From contig CALESJ010000020.1 in NCBI GenBank assembly GCA_937907025.1, positions 52,052 through 116,051 of the forward strand: a stretch of 64,000 bases of DNA, given 5' to 3'. The stretch is from an uncultured Faecalibacterium sp. GTDB taxonomy: Bacteria > Bacillota > Clostridia > Oscillospirales > Ruminococcaceae. The notes under the pieces were generated by a model. That model saw nothing but the letters and a program-made list of their open reading frames with translations. It ran no database searches and was not told the DNA's origin. A program made the translations under genes and the position numbers. Positions 1 to 9,023 of this stretch are shown here, in pieces (the stretch's first letter is position 1; the number at the start of each line of letters is the position of its first letter).

Positions 1-486
1 GCTCTGGTAGGGCCAAACACCGTGGGCGTCGTTCTCATACAGGCCGTCCACCGCGTTGCGGGCGGCAAACACCGCCTCGCCCCGGGTTTCCACGTTGGCG
101 CTGGCATGGGGGAAGAACCCGGTGTCCCCGTGTTCATCATAGGGGTTGAAGGCCAGGTTGCGGCGGGCGGCGATCTCCTCCGCCGTGGCAAACCGGGCGC
201 GGATGATATGGCATTCCCCGGTAAAGGATTTGGGGCTGTACGTGATGGCCTGCTCCCCGAAGGGAATGTGGAAGTTGATCTCCCGCTTTTCCACATAGAG
301 CAGGGCCGGGGGCATGGTGTCCTCGAACTGGGCCACGATGTACTGCCCGGGGGTGCCGATTTCCAGGGAAATGCGGTCCCCGGGGCGGTAGGCGGCCCGG
401 TACACCAGGCTCAGCTGTTTCCCGGCGGGGCAGGTCAGCAGCGTGGTGCCCCCTTCGTCCAATACTTTCAGTTTGATGAGTTCCAT
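1..486 (-). CDS. Cytoplasmic two-domain lectin-like protein, partial at the window edge
   Basis: The reading frame opens at 486 behind AAAGGAG and stays open for 162 residues to the window edge, so the C-terminus is missing. It has no signal peptide. Around residues 115-162 it matches the protein at 36035-36823, with near-identical PHASANVETR and AVFAARNA segments followed by a WPY motif. In that paralogue these lead into a galactose-binding (F5/8 type C-like) beta-sandwich; the N-terminal half is also beta-rich. The gene lies 43 bp downstream of the heparinase-like gene, in the same direction and probably the same transcript. Inference: it is a cytoplasmic carbohydrate-binding or accessory protein for the lyase. 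No enzymatic motif is visible and I do not recognise a named family. Confidence 0.75.
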   Translation of the reverse strand, partial: MELIKLKVLDEGGTTLLTCPAGKQLSLVYRAAYRPGDRISLEIGTPGQYIVAQFEDTMPPALLYVEKREINFHIPFGEQAITYSPKSFTGECHIIRARFATAEEIAARRNLAFNPYDEHGDTGFFPHASANVETRGEAVFAARNAVDGLYENDAHGVWPYQS

Positions 487-529
487 AACCCGACTCCTTT
501 TCTGTTCCAGATGTATATGGGAAAGTTCC

Positions 530-2347
530 TTATCCGATACGGACCCGCAGGTGTCCGGTGAACCGCACCACCGTGCGGTAGAGGGTTTCCGGCCAGGCCT
601 GCCGCAGCCGGGGGTCGGTGATGGGCACCGCTTCGGTTTCAACGCCCAGGATCTCACCTTCCAGGGCCGCTTGCGCCAGGGTGCCGAAATGCAGGGTGCT
701 GCCCTGCACGGCAGGGGCTTCCCGGCTCATCAGGGACAGGCGGACCTCCCCGGGATAATCGGTTTCATCGGTCAGGTCCAGCCCCGCTCCGGTGAGCCGG
801 GCGGTACGGCGGTACCGGTTCAGCCCCGGCACCGGGCCGTAGGCGGGGGCCAGGTCCATGGCCAGACCGTCCGGCAGGGGTTCCACATCCCGGGCAGCGT
901 ACTCCGCCCCGGGCAGCTGGTCGTACACCCCGTCCGCCCCCACAAACCGGGGCAGATTGTGCCAGCAGGACTGCATGGTCCAGATCTCGTACCGCTGGGG
1001 GCTGAAGGTCTTTTTGCTGTACGTTTCCACCCCCACATCGATGAGCAAAGGCTGGCCGTCCTTGTACAGGGTCACGCTGCCGGTGTCGTTGTGGTTGTGG
1101 CTGTCGGCGTTGCCGCCGGCTTTTATGCCCGCTGTGTAGGCACCGGCCCGGCAGACTTTCAGGCCTACGCTGGGGTACCACACATTTTCCGGTGCGGCGG
1201 CCGTTGCGGGCCGGTACGCCCGGACTTCCTCCTCCGCAAAGGCGGTCTGCACCATATAGAACAGGTTGATGCCCTCGGAATCATCCGCCGCCTGGATGCG
1301 GTCGGGGTCCGTATCGGCCCGGAAATCGGCGGCGGCCAGGGCCATGAGGGGTTCGCTGCCCACCCGCTTGCCGAACAGGTATTCCCGCACGCCCCGGGTT
1401 CCCGCCAGCGGGCTGCAGTCGGAGAAGTTCAGGTAATACGGCCCCGCCACATGCATCTGGGCGATGTATTCGGCCATATGGCGGATCTTGGGCTGCTGCC
1501 ACACGGTGTCGAACACGCCGGGGGCCAGCGCGCACAGGATCTCCAGCGCGTTGAACAGGGTCAGGGCCGCATGGCGGTAATACTGGGCGCCTTCACTGCA
1601 GCAGCCGTCCTCGCCGTAGTCTTTCAGGAAGCAGTCCACGCTGTATGCCGCCCGTTCCACCGCGGCCCGGATGCGTTTGCCGCTGCCGGGATGGAGCAGG
1701 GCCAGGGTGATCAGGCAGTTCTGGGTGCACCAGGTGGTCCAGTTGCACATGGGCTCATCCCCGTTGCCCATCCACCAGAAATGGCTGTTCTCCCAGGGGC
1801 GCAGGACCCGGCGGTCGGCTTCCCGCACCATGCGGGCGGCCAGGCCGGGATAGGCGCGGTCCAGGGCATGGCCCAGCAGATGATGCACCATGGCCATCAG
1901 GGCGCCGGTTTCGGCGGCGAACAGGTCCACCACCGGGCGGGTGGTGTCGGGCAGAGGCAGCTGGGGGGTATCCCGTATGTAGGTGTTGTGGGCGGGCAGC
2001 TGCCAGGCGCTCTCCTCACAGATGGCCCACACCAGGTCGGCAATGGCGGGCAGGTATTCCCCCGTATCCCCCATGCACTCGGCCATGACCAGGCGGCAGA
2101 GCAGACGCCGCCGGGTGAAATAGGCGTGCTCGTACCGGGAACGGTTGCCCGTGCGGGTAAAGTCCGTCCACAGGCTCAGGGGCAGGGCGGGAATCCGGCG
2201 GGCGGCCCGGGCGGCTTCTCCGCCGCCGTACAACCAGCGGTCATAGCCGGGCAGATTGTCCCAGGCGGCACGGTCCCGCAAAGGCGGGCAGGGGGTCCAG
2301 CGGCCGGGCGTAAAGTCCGGGCAGCTGCGCACAAGTTCAGTCAACAT
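530..2347 (-). CDS. Heparinase II/III-family polysaccharide lyase, cytoplasmic
   Basis: 605-residue protein with the heparinase II/III layout: an N-terminal alpha/alpha toroid and a C-terminal beta-sandwich. Likely catalytic landmarks are an Asn in NWTTWCTQN, a Tyr in SEGAQYY and a His in the SHNHNDTG motif, which opens the beta domain and is followed by LLIDVG. The family cleaves uronate-containing polysaccharides (heparin/heparan, related GAGs, sometimes alginate) by beta-elimination, giving unsaturated ends. The start at 2347 is chosen because AAGGAGG lies 9 nt upstream; the ATG at 2356 abuts that site. It overlaps the regulator gene by 11 bp, so the two are probably co-translated. There is no signal peptide, so it should act on imported oligosaccharides. 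Exact substrate is not determinable. Confidence 0.86.
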   Translation of the reverse strand: MLTELVRSCPDFTPGRWTPCPPLRDRAAWDNLPGYDRWLYGGGEAARAARRIPALPLSLWTDFTRTGNRSRYEHAYFTRRRLLCRLVMAECMGDTGEYLPAIADLVWAICEESAWQLPAHNTYIRDTPQLPLPDTTRPVVDLFAAETGALMAMVHHLLGHALDRAYPGLAARMVREADRRVLRPWENSHFWWMGNGDEPMCNWTTWCTQNCLITLALLHPGSGKRIRAAVERAAYSVDCFLKDYGEDGCCSEGAQYYRHAALTLFNALEILCALAPGVFDTVWQQPKIRHMAEYIAQMHVAGPYYLNFSDCSPLAGTRGVREYLFGKRVGSEPLMALAAADFRADTDPDRIQAADDSEGINLFYMVQTAFAEEEVRAYRPATAAAPENVWYPSVGLKVCRAGAYTAGIKAGGNADSHNHNDTGSVTLYKDGQPLLIDVGVETYSKKTFSPQRYEIWTMQSCWHNLPRFVGADGVYDQLPGAEYAARDVEPLPDGLAMDLAPAYGPVPGLNRYRRTARLTGAGLDLTDETDYPGEVRLSLMSREAPAVQGSTLHFGTLAQAALEGEILGVETEAVPITDPRLRQAWPETLYRTVVRFTGHLRVRIG

Positions 2348-3626
2348 CGCCAACATCCTCCTTGGTATCGGTATCATCGCGCAGTTTGCGCAGATAGACC
2401 CGGGGGCTGACGCCCTCGATCTTTTTGAAGACCTTGCTGAAATAGAACGCACTTTCAAAGCCCAGCCGCTCGCTGATCTCATAGATCTTCAGGTCGGTGG
2501 AAGCCATCAGCTCCTTGGCGGCGGTGATGCGGGTTTCGGTGACGAATTCCACAAAGCTGGTTTCGCCGTTCTGGCTGAACAGTTGGCTCAGGTAGCCGGG
2601 GCTGAAATTGAACACCGCCGCCACATCGTTGAGGGACAGGCGCTTGCTGGGGTTTTTGCGGATATAATCCTGCACTTCGGCCACGATGCGGGCCCGGTGG
2701 TCCAGGGGGGACCGGGCTTCCGAGCGGTAAAAGACGATGGGTTCCTTTTCACTGAGCAGCGGCAGTCCCGACAGGGCGGTTTTCTGGCTCTGGGAGATGT
2801 TGTGCAGCACGGTGATGGGGCCGCCCACACTCCACCACAGGGTGGTGGAGAAGTATTTGTACAAAATCTCGGTGACTTTCTGCAGGATAGGGGTGAGCAT
2901 CTCTTCCAGGCCTTCCGCCTTGTCCAGCAGAATCAGCACGCTGAAATGCCGCAGGTCCATACCGGTGACCTGGCAGGGCAGGTATTTGGGCAGGATATCG
3001 GCGGCCATGCGGGTCACTCCGGCGCTGAGGGCCAGCTGCTGTTCCGGGTCCAGTTCCCGGTTGCGGATGTCCGCAATGGCGGTGGTATAGGCGGCCGCAT
3101 CCAGGGTCAGGCCCAGTTCTTGACAGTGTTCCCGGATATCCGTATCATGGGGAAATGCGCCGTTGTACAGCTGGATGAAAAACCGTTCCCGGTAGGATTC
3201 CAGGCTGCCGGTGGCGGCAGGGTCGGGGGCACGCAGGGCCTTTTCCTTCTCCACCGCCTGCCGGGCCCGGTCCAGGGCGGCGCCCAGGCTCTCGGCGGTC
3301 AGGTCCATCTTGACCAGGTAATCCACCGCGCCCAGGCCCATGCTGCGGCGCACATAGTCGAATTCCTCGTAGCTGGTGAGCATGATGAACACCGGCAGTG
3401 CACCGAACTCCTCGTGGGATTTTTCGGCCAGCTGCAGCCCGTCCATCACCGGCATGCGGATGTCGGACACCACCACATCCGGGTGCAGGCTGCGGATTTT
3501 TTCCAGCGCTTCGCCGCCGTTGCGTGCCGTGCCTACCAGCTCATATCCCTGGGCAGACCAGTCCAGCAGGCTCTGCATGCCGATCAGTACCAGGGGTTCG
3601 TCATCTGCCAGAAGCACACGGATCAT
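2337..3626 (-). CDS. YesN-like response regulator (REC plus AraC-type HTH)
   Basis: 429 residues. The N-terminal receiver domain begins MIRVLLADDEP and has the phosphoacceptor Asp in VVVSDIRMP near residue 54. A middle linker follows, and the last ~100 residues form an AraC-type double helix-turn-helix (YLSQLF and YFSKVFKKIEG segments). The start at 3626 has AAAGGAG and an ATGA overlap with the kinase gene, showing translational coupling. Such YesM/YesN pairs typically sense a carbohydrate and activate an adjacent sugar ABC operon. Here the divergent importer at 5714 and the downstream lyase are the obvious targets. Confidence 0.93.
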   Translation of the reverse strand: MIRVLLADDEPLVLIGMQSLLDWSAQGYELVGTARNGGEALEKIRSLHPDVVVSDIRMPVMDGLQLAEKSHEEFGALPVFIMLTSYEEFDYVRRSMGLGAVDYLVKMDLTAESLGAALDRARQAVEKEKALRAPDPAATGSLESYRERFFIQLYNGAFPHDTDIREHCQELGLTLDAAAYTTAIADIRNRELDPEQQLALSAGVTRMAADILPKYLPCQVTGMDLRHFSVLILLDKAEGLEEMLTPILQKVTEILYKYFSTTLWWSVGGPITVLHNISQSQKTALSGLPLLSEKEPIVFYRSEARSPLDHRARIVAEVQDYIRKNPSKRLSLNDVAAVFNFSPGYLSQLFSQNGETSFVEFVTETRITAAKELMASTDLKIYEISERLGFESAFYFSKVFKKIEGVSPRVYLRKLRDDTDTKEDVGDVD

Positions 3627-5422
3627 GAGGATTCTCCTTTTCTCTTCGGTTCGCCGGGCAGGCGTATGGTCACGGTAGTTCCCTGCCCGGGGGTGGATTG
3701 GATGGACAGGCCGTAAGCCTCCCCGAAACTGTACTGCAGGCGGCGGTGGACGTTCCACACCCCCACATGGCGGTACTTGGCGGCGGCTTCCTCGGGGCCG
3801 GGTTCGGTCAGGGCCTGCTTGACCTGTTCCGGCGGCATGCCCACCCCGTCATCGGTCAGGCGGATGAGGATATCCCCGGTTTCCGGTTCGTGGGCGATGG
3901 TCAGCAGAATGCTGCCCGCACAGCCCTTGGGTTCGATGCCGTGGAAGATGGCGTTTTCCACCAGCGGCTGCAGGGTGAACCGGGGGATCATGCAGTCCCG
4001 GCACAGGCGTTCGTCCTCGATGTAGGTCACTTCCAGGGTCACGGTGCCGCCGTAACGGTACTGCTGGATGGTAAAGTAATCGGTAAGCAGGGCAAATTCT
4101 TCCTGCAGGGGCACCAGGCGCTCGTTGCCCTTGGACACGCTTTTCAGCAGGCGGGACAGGGCGGTGGTCATCTCGGCGATGCCGGTGGCGTGCTGGATGG
4201 TGGCCATCCATTTGATGCTGTTCAGGGTATTATAGATGAAATGGGGGTTGATCTGGTTCTGCAGCATGCGGTATTCCAGATCTTTCTTCTGGCGTTCATC
4301 CTCCAGGCGTTTTTCCATCAGCGAAGATACCGACCGGGACAGGCTGTTGATGCCCCGCCCGATATCCCCCATCTCATTGTCCCACTCAATGTCCGGGTTG
4401 GGGGCGAAATTGCCTTCGCCGATGCGTTCCAGCTGATCGTTCAGCGCCTGCACCGGGGTGGAGATGAGATTGCGCAGCAGCAGGGTCAGGATCACGCCCA
4501 GCAGCAGGATCATGAACAGCGCTCCCAGCAGGGGCATGTACATGGAAGTCACCGTGCCCATCACGGTGACGGCAGGCAGGGTCTGGGCCAGATACAGCCC
4601 GCCGCTGCCCACCGGATACACCAGGATGGTGACATCGTCCTGCCGCATGACCCGGGTCTGGATGTCCAGCAGGTCTGCGCTGAAATTTTCGGTCACATCC
4701 TTGAGCTCATCCCGGGCGATTTCCACCGGGAACAGGCTGTCGTCCTTCAGTTCATAAGCACTGCCGTTCATGATCCAGAACAAGCGGGAATCATCTTCCA
4801 GCGAATAGCCGCTCACCGCGTCGGTGATCAGGTCGGTGGACACCGTGATATACACCCGGGCGCTGGTTCCGGTGGAGGTGTTGGTCATGGTGCGCAGCAC
4901 CGGGATGACCTGGCCGGAAGGCACCGTCATCAGGGGGTCTTCGGCAATCACCGTCCAGGAATCGGCCTTGGTCCCTTCAGCAAACAGGGGCAGAGAGTTC
5001 ACCGTTTCGGCGTTGAGAGCCTTGGAGTGGGTGATGGCCGTTCCCTGCTGCAGAAAGCGGCTTTGTCCGTCGGAGATAAGCACCCGGCACAGATTGCGGA
5101 ATGTATACTGCGAGGAATACTTATTTAATAAGGTGTTATAGCTGGAAAGCAGGTAGGTCTGCCAGTGCGAGGACAGAACATACCCGCGGATACTGCTGTC
5201 CACGGTGCACCAGTCGGCCAGGTTGTTGATCTCGTTCACATCCTGCAGCAGGCTTCCTGCGGCGACCTGCAGGTTGTACTCAATGCTCTGGGCGGTGGCG
5301 CGGGCCGCTTTTCTGTAATAGGAGCGGATGCTGGCCACGCACACCCCCACCGCAATGATCAGGGTGAACGACAGGGCAAGCAGCAGGACCTGCATCCGGA
5401 TGGAAAAGCGGGGTTTTTGCAT
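3623..5422 (-). CDS. YesM-like sensor histidine kinase
   Basis: 599-residue membrane kinase. The first membrane helix lies at about residues 10-32, an extracytoplasmic sensor domain spans ~33-293, the second helix is at ~294-320, then a HAMP linker. The His_kinase domain has INPHFIYNTLNSI (phosphorylated His near 394), and a HATPase domain carries PLVENAIFHG and DDGVGMP. The start at 5422 is preferred over upstream ATGs because AAAGGAG lies 8 nt upstream and membrane helix 1 follows directly. The protein probably senses a GAG- or uronide-derived sugar, possibly through the binding protein encoded divergently; that role is inferred from context. Confidence 0.92.
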   Translation of the reverse strand: MQKPRFSIRMQVLLLALSFTLIIAVGVCVASIRSYYRKAARATAQSIEYNLQVAAGSLLQDVNEINNLADWCTVDSSIRGYVLSSHWQTYLLSSYNTLLNKYSSQYTFRNLCRVLISDGQSRFLQQGTAITHSKALNAETVNSLPLFAEGTKADSWTVIAEDPLMTVPSGQVIPVLRTMTNTSTGTSARVYITVSTDLITDAVSGYSLEDDSRLFWIMNGSAYELKDDSLFPVEIARDELKDVTENFSADLLDIQTRVMRQDDVTILVYPVGSGGLYLAQTLPAVTVMGTVTSMYMPLLGALFMILLLGVILTLLLRNLISTPVQALNDQLERIGEGNFAPNPDIEWDNEMGDIGRGINSLSRSVSSLMEKRLEDERQKKDLEYRMLQNQINPHFIYNTLNSIKWMATIQHATGIAEMTTALSRLLKSVSKGNERLVPLQEEFALLTDYFTIQQYRYGGTVTLEVTYIEDERLCRDCMIPRFTLQPLVENAIFHGIEPKGCAGSILLTIAHEPETGDILIRLTDDGVGMPPEQVKQALTEPGPEEAAAKYRHVGVWNVHRRLQYSFGEAYGLSIQSTPGQGTTVTIRLPGEPKRKGESS

Positions 5423-5483
5423 AGCAACAGCTCCTTTACACAACACAAAGCCGGAGGAGCAGGCCCGCCGGCATTTGTTACCC

Positions 5484-5653
5484 ATTATACAAAAACCACG
5501 GACGCAAAGCAAAGTCTTTTTGGCAAAAAGATAAAAAATTGCAGGAAATAAAAAAATTACATCTTTTTCTGCAGGGCGGCAGACAAAGACCTTCTGATTT
5601 TGCAAGAAGTGCGACAAAATTTCCATCCATCCTACAAACGAATTCATTATAAT
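5484..5653. promoter_or_regulatory. Divergent control region between the YesM kinase and the ABC importer
   Basis: The AT-rich spacer 5423-5713 has a leftward -10 (TATAAT read on the minus strand, about 5484-5490) and a rightward TATAAT at 5648-5653 with only a weak -35. Between them are an inverted repeat pair (TGCAGGAAA at 5540 and TTTTTCTGCA at 5564-5573) and a related TTGCAAGAA at 5600-5608, which resembles TTGCAGGAA at 5539-5547. These are candidate binding boxes for the adjacent AraC-type response regulator. Positions are read directly; function is inferred. Confidence 0.5.
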
Positions 5654-5713
5654 TGAAACTGCAACCGGGAGTCAGGCTTGCGGCTCCCGAATTTTGAAGG
5701 AGGTACTAACAAC

Positions 5714-7030
5714 ATGAAAAAACTTCTGGCTTTGACCATGGCTGCGGCAATGACGCTGTCTTTGGCCGCCTGCGGTGCCAGCAGCGAGAGCACCGCCAGC
5801 ACCACCGAAGGTTCCACCAGCGAAGCGGCCGCCACCGCCGAAGGCGATCAGGTCACCATCAACTGGGCTCTGTGGGACCTGGAAGCCAACGCCTACTGGA
5901 CCAACCTGGCCGAGGGCTACATGGCTGAACACCCCAACGTCACCATCGAGATGACCGACCTGGGCTCTACCGATTACATGACGCAGCTGGCTACTCAGCT
6001 GGCCGGCAACAACAGCGAGCTGGATGTGGTTTCCATCAAGGATATCCCCGGCTACTCCAACCTGATCAACCTGGGTTACCTGGAACCCATGACCGATAAC
6101 CTGACCATCCCCGCTGAAGATTTCGGCGGCATCATCGACCAGATCACCGCTGAAGACGGCAACTTCTACGCCGTGCCCTTCATCTCCAGCTTCTGGGTTG
6201 TCTACTACAACAAGGACATCTTCGATCAGGCCGGAATCGCTTACCCCACCAACGATATGACCATGGAACAGTGGGACTCCCTGATCCGCGAAGTGTATGA
6301 CGCCACCGGCATCTACGGCAACCACTACCACACCTGGCGTTCCGACTACACCTTGTTCGGCGTCCTGGATGGCCAGCACACCATCATCGACGGCACCTAC
6401 GACTTCCTGAAGCCCTACTACGAGATGGTCCTGTCTGAGCAGGAAGACGGCGTTGTGCCCGACTACGGCGAACTGAAGACCAGCGGCCTGCATTACTCCG
6501 CTGCCTTCGAAAACGGCCAGGCTGCCATGTGCAACCAGGGCACCTGGTTCCTGTCCACCCTGATCAACTACAACCGTGAAGCTGCTGACAACGGCGTGGA
6601 GCCGGTCAACTTCGGCATGGTCAAGTATCCTCATCCGGACGGTGTGGAAGCCGGCACCACCCTGGGCCAGATCACCAGCCTGGCTGTCAACGCCAACTCC
6701 GAGCACAAGGACGTGGCTATCGACTTTGTGAACTGGGTTGCTTCTGAAGCCGGCGCCAAGATCGTGGCTGAAGACGGCGCCTTCCCCGCTGTTTCCAGCG
6801 AAGAAACCAACGCGATCATCGCCTCCACCGAAGGCTTCCCCGAAGATGCCGAATCTCTGGAAGCTCTGAACACCACTGCTGTGTACCTGGAAATGCCTCT
6901 GTCCGACAAGGCCTCCGATATCGAGAGCGTCCTGAACGAAGAGCATGACGCCATCATGACCTACTCCAAGACCATTGATGAAGGCATTGCCGACATGAAC
7001 TCCCGCGTGAGCGAGATCCTGGCCGGCTGA
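5714..7030 (+). CDS. Sugar ABC transporter substrate-binding lipoprotein
   Basis: 438 residues. It has a lipoprotein signal peptide with lipobox LAAC (Cys20), a Ser/Thr/Glu-rich linker and a family 1 extracellular solute-binding fold (VTINWALWDLEANAYW start, later YAVPFISSFWVVYYNKD and GQAAMCNQGTWF). The start at 5714 follows GAAGGAGG. It is the first gene of the rightward operon, before two MalF/MalG-type permeases and GAG-processing hydrolases, so the ligand is probably a uronate-containing disaccharide. That fits the known use of ABC importers for unsaturated GAG disaccharides in some bacteria. No ATPase gene is present nearby, so a shared MsmK-type ATPase elsewhere is expected. Confidence 0.92.
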   Translation: MKKLLALTMAAAMTLSLAACGASSESTASTTEGSTSEAAATAEGDQVTINWALWDLEANAYWTNLAEGYMAEHPNVTIEMTDLGSTDYMTQLATQLAGNNSELDVVSIKDIPGYSNLINLGYLEPMTDNLTIPAEDFGGIIDQITAEDGNFYAVPFISSFWVVYYNKDIFDQAGIAYPTNDMTMEQWDSLIREVYDATGIYGNHYHTWRSDYTLFGVLDGQHTIIDGTYDFLKPYYEMVLSEQEDGVVPDYGELKTSGLHYSAAFENGQAAMCNQGTWFLSTLINYNREAADNGVEPVNFGMVKYPHPDGVEAGTTLGQITSLAVNANSEHKDVAIDFVNWVASEAGAKIVAEDGAFPAVSSEETNAIIASTEGFPEDAESLEALNTTAVYLEMPLSDKASDIESVLNEEHDAIMTYSKTIDEGIADMNSRVSEILAG

Positions 7031-7159
7031 CCCTGAAACCCCGGAATACCGACCTTACCACGGCGGGGCGGGCGAGTGCCCGCTCTGCCGTTCTTATTGG
7101 CGGGGCAGCCCGGAAACGATGACAGACCCTGCGTAAGGAATTTGATAGGAGGAAACTTT

Positions 7160-8083
7160 ATGCCTGCAACCGCATCTACGGCTCATACCGCACCGGTGCC
7201 GAAACGCGGAATGAAAAAGTCTGTGCGGGAAAGCCTGATTGCCTACAGCTTTATCGCACCCAACTTCATCGGCTTTTGCGTGTTTACCCTGGTGCCCATG
7301 TTCTTCGCCATTTGCCTGGCGTTTTGCGACTGGGACGGTGCCCACCCCATTGAGTTTGTGGGCCTGCAGAACTTTATTGATCTGCTGGACGACGAAACCT
7401 TCAAAGCGTCCTTTGTGAACACCATCGTGTACACCGTGGGCACCGTGCCCCTGACCCTGATCTGCAGTCTGGGCCTGGCCGTGCTGCTGAACCAGAAGGT
7501 CAAGTTCCGCAACTTCTTCCGTACCGTTTCTTTCTTCCCCTACGTTGCCTCTCTGGTGGCTGTGGCCGCTGTGTGGAACATGATCTTCAGCCCCTCCATG
7601 GGCCCCGTGAACCAGATTCTGGCCGCTTTGGGCGTAGAGAACCTGCCCCGCTGGGCCGCCGGCAAGGAAACGGCCATGATCACCGTTATCCTGTTCAGCG
7701 TGTGGAAGAATATGGGCTACTACATGGTCATCTACCTGGCCGGCCTGCAGGGCACCAACCTGGAACTGAACGAAGCCGCCGAGCTGGACGGTGCCAACAA
7801 GTGGCAGATCTTCTGGCATGTGGTACTGCCCCAGCTGCGCCCCACCACCTTCTTTGTCGTTATCATGCTGACCATCTCCTCCTTCAAGGTGTATGACCAG
7901 ATGTACATGATCACCCAGGGCGGCCCCGGCAACGCCACCATGACCCTGGTGTACGACATCTACAACGTGGCTTTCGTCAACACGCCGCGTTACGGCTACG
8001 CCAGCGCCATCTCCATGGTTCTGTTCGTGCTGGTCCTGATCGTCACCCTCGTGCAGTTCCGCGGATCTTCCGCCAACGACTAA
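7160..8083 (+). CDS. Sugar ABC transporter permease, MalF/UgpA type
   Basis: 307 residues with six predicted membrane helices and the EAA loop (NEAAELDGANKWQIFWHVVLP), which docks the ATPase. A cytoplasmic Lys/Arg-rich N-terminus precedes helix 1. The ATG at 7160 is selected by ATAGGAGG nine bases upstream. It sits 129 bp after the binding-protein gene and 18 bp before the partner permease, forming an importer heterodimer for the CUT1 carbohydrate family. Confidence 0.93.
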   Translation: MPATASTAHTAPVPKRGMKKSVRESLIAYSFIAPNFIGFCVFTLVPMFFAICLAFCDWDGAHPIEFVGLQNFIDLLDDETFKASFVNTIVYTVGTVPLTLICSLGLAVLLNQKVKFRNFFRTVSFFPYVASLVAVAAVWNMIFSPSMGPVNQILAALGVENLPRWAAGKETAMITVILFSVWKNMGYYMVIYLAGLQGTNLELNEAAELDGANKWQIFWHVVLPQLRPTTFFVVIMLTISSFKVYDQMYMITQGGPGNATMTLVYDIYNVAFVNTPRYGYASAISMVLFVLVLIVTLVQFRGSSAND

Positions 8084-8101
8084 GAAAGGAGGCAGTTGAA
8101 A

Positions 8102-8962
8102 ATGGCACAAACCCTTGCTGTCAAGTCCCGTTCCGCCAAGCGGCAGCATCAGATCGCCATGGTTGCAGTGTATGTGCTGCTGATCGTGATTGCCTTTTTG
8201 ATGCTGATTCCCTTCGTCTGGATGATCTCCGCGTCCTTCAAGATGAACAAGGACGTTTTCACCTTCCCCATCGAATGGATTCCCTCCAATCCCCGTCCCC
8301 GCAACTATGTGGACATCTGGACCCGCATTCCCCTGCTGACTTTCATTCTGAACACTGCCAAGCTGACCATCATCGTCACCATCCTGCAGCTGTTCACCTC
8401 CAGCTTTGCGGCCTACGCCTTTGCCAAGCTGAACTTCAAGGGCAAAAAGGTGCTGTTCCTGGGCTACATCGCCACCATCGCGGTGCCCTGGCAGGCCTAC
8501 ATGGTGCCCCAGTTCATGATGATGCGTTCCTGGGGGCTGAACAACACCCATCTGGCCATCATCCTGCTGCAGGCGTTCAGCGCCTTCGGCGTGTTCCTGA
8601 TGAAGCAGTTCTATGAGGGCGTGCCCAGCGAACTGTGTGAAGCCGCCCGTATCGACGGTCTGTCCGAGTACGGCATCTGGTGGCGCATCATGCTGCCCCT
8701 GTCCAAGCCGGCTCTGTCCACCTTGGTGATCTTCACCTTCGTTTCCACCTGGAACGACTTCCTGGGCCCCATGATCTACCTGACCAAGACCGAACTCAAG
8801 ACCATTCAGATCGGTCTGCGTATGTTCATCACCCAGTACTCTGCCGAGTACGGCCTGATCATGGCCGGATCGGTCATTGCCCTGATCCCCGTGCTGATCG
8901 TCTTCCTGGCTCTGCAGAAATACTTCGTGCAGGGCGTTGCATCCGCCGGTCTGAAAGGCTAA
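8102..8962 (+). CDS. Sugar ABC transporter permease, MalG/UgpE type
   Basis: 286 residues, six membrane helices, and an EAA motif in the form CEAARIDGLSEYGIWWRIMLPLSKP. The start at 8102 has AAAGGAGG nine bases upstream; an in-frame TTG six bases earlier is too close to that site. It pairs with the preceding permease as the membrane channel of the CUT1-type importer. A strong terminator follows, so the hydrolase genes downstream are expressed by read-through or from their own promoter. Confidence 0.93.
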   Translation: MAQTLAVKSRSAKRQHQIAMVAVYVLLIVIAFLMLIPFVWMISASFKMNKDVFTFPIEWIPSNPRPRNYVDIWTRIPLLTFILNTAKLTIIVTILQLFTSSFAAYAFAKLNFKGKKVLFLGYIATIAVPWQAYMVPQFMMMRSWGLNNTHLAIILLQAFSAFGVFLMKQFYEGVPSELCEAARIDGLSEYGIWWRIMLPLSKPALSTLVIFTFVSTWNDFLGPMIYLTKTELKTIQIGLRMFITQYSAEYGLIMAGSVIALIPVLIVFLALQKYFVQGVASAGLKG

Positions 8963-8975
8963 AATTTACCCCGAA

Positions 8976-9007
8976 GGGGCACGGCATATGGCCCGTGCCC
9001 CTTTTTT
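8976..9007 (+). terminator. Intrinsic terminator between transporter and hydrolase genes
   Basis: A 9-bp GC stem (GGGGCACGG with CCGTGCCCC) is followed by six T residues. It ends 17 bp before the GH88 start codon, so it may set a transport-to-hydrolase expression ratio in one operon. Confidence 0.85.
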
Positions 9008-9023
9008 ATATGAGGTGTTTTGT

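Noticed and set aside
443..2410. Long rightward open frame of 655 codons
   Set aside because: It lies antisense to the heparinase gene; composition is Gly/Val/His-rich without domains, a GC-bias shadow.
5672..6946. Leftward 424-codon frame across the binding-protein gene
   Set aside because: Antisense shadow of the sugar-binding lipoprotein, with no recognisable domain.
7094..8551. Leftward 485-codon frame over both permease genes
   Set aside because: Very His/Gly/Gln-rich antisense shadow that crosses two real genes.
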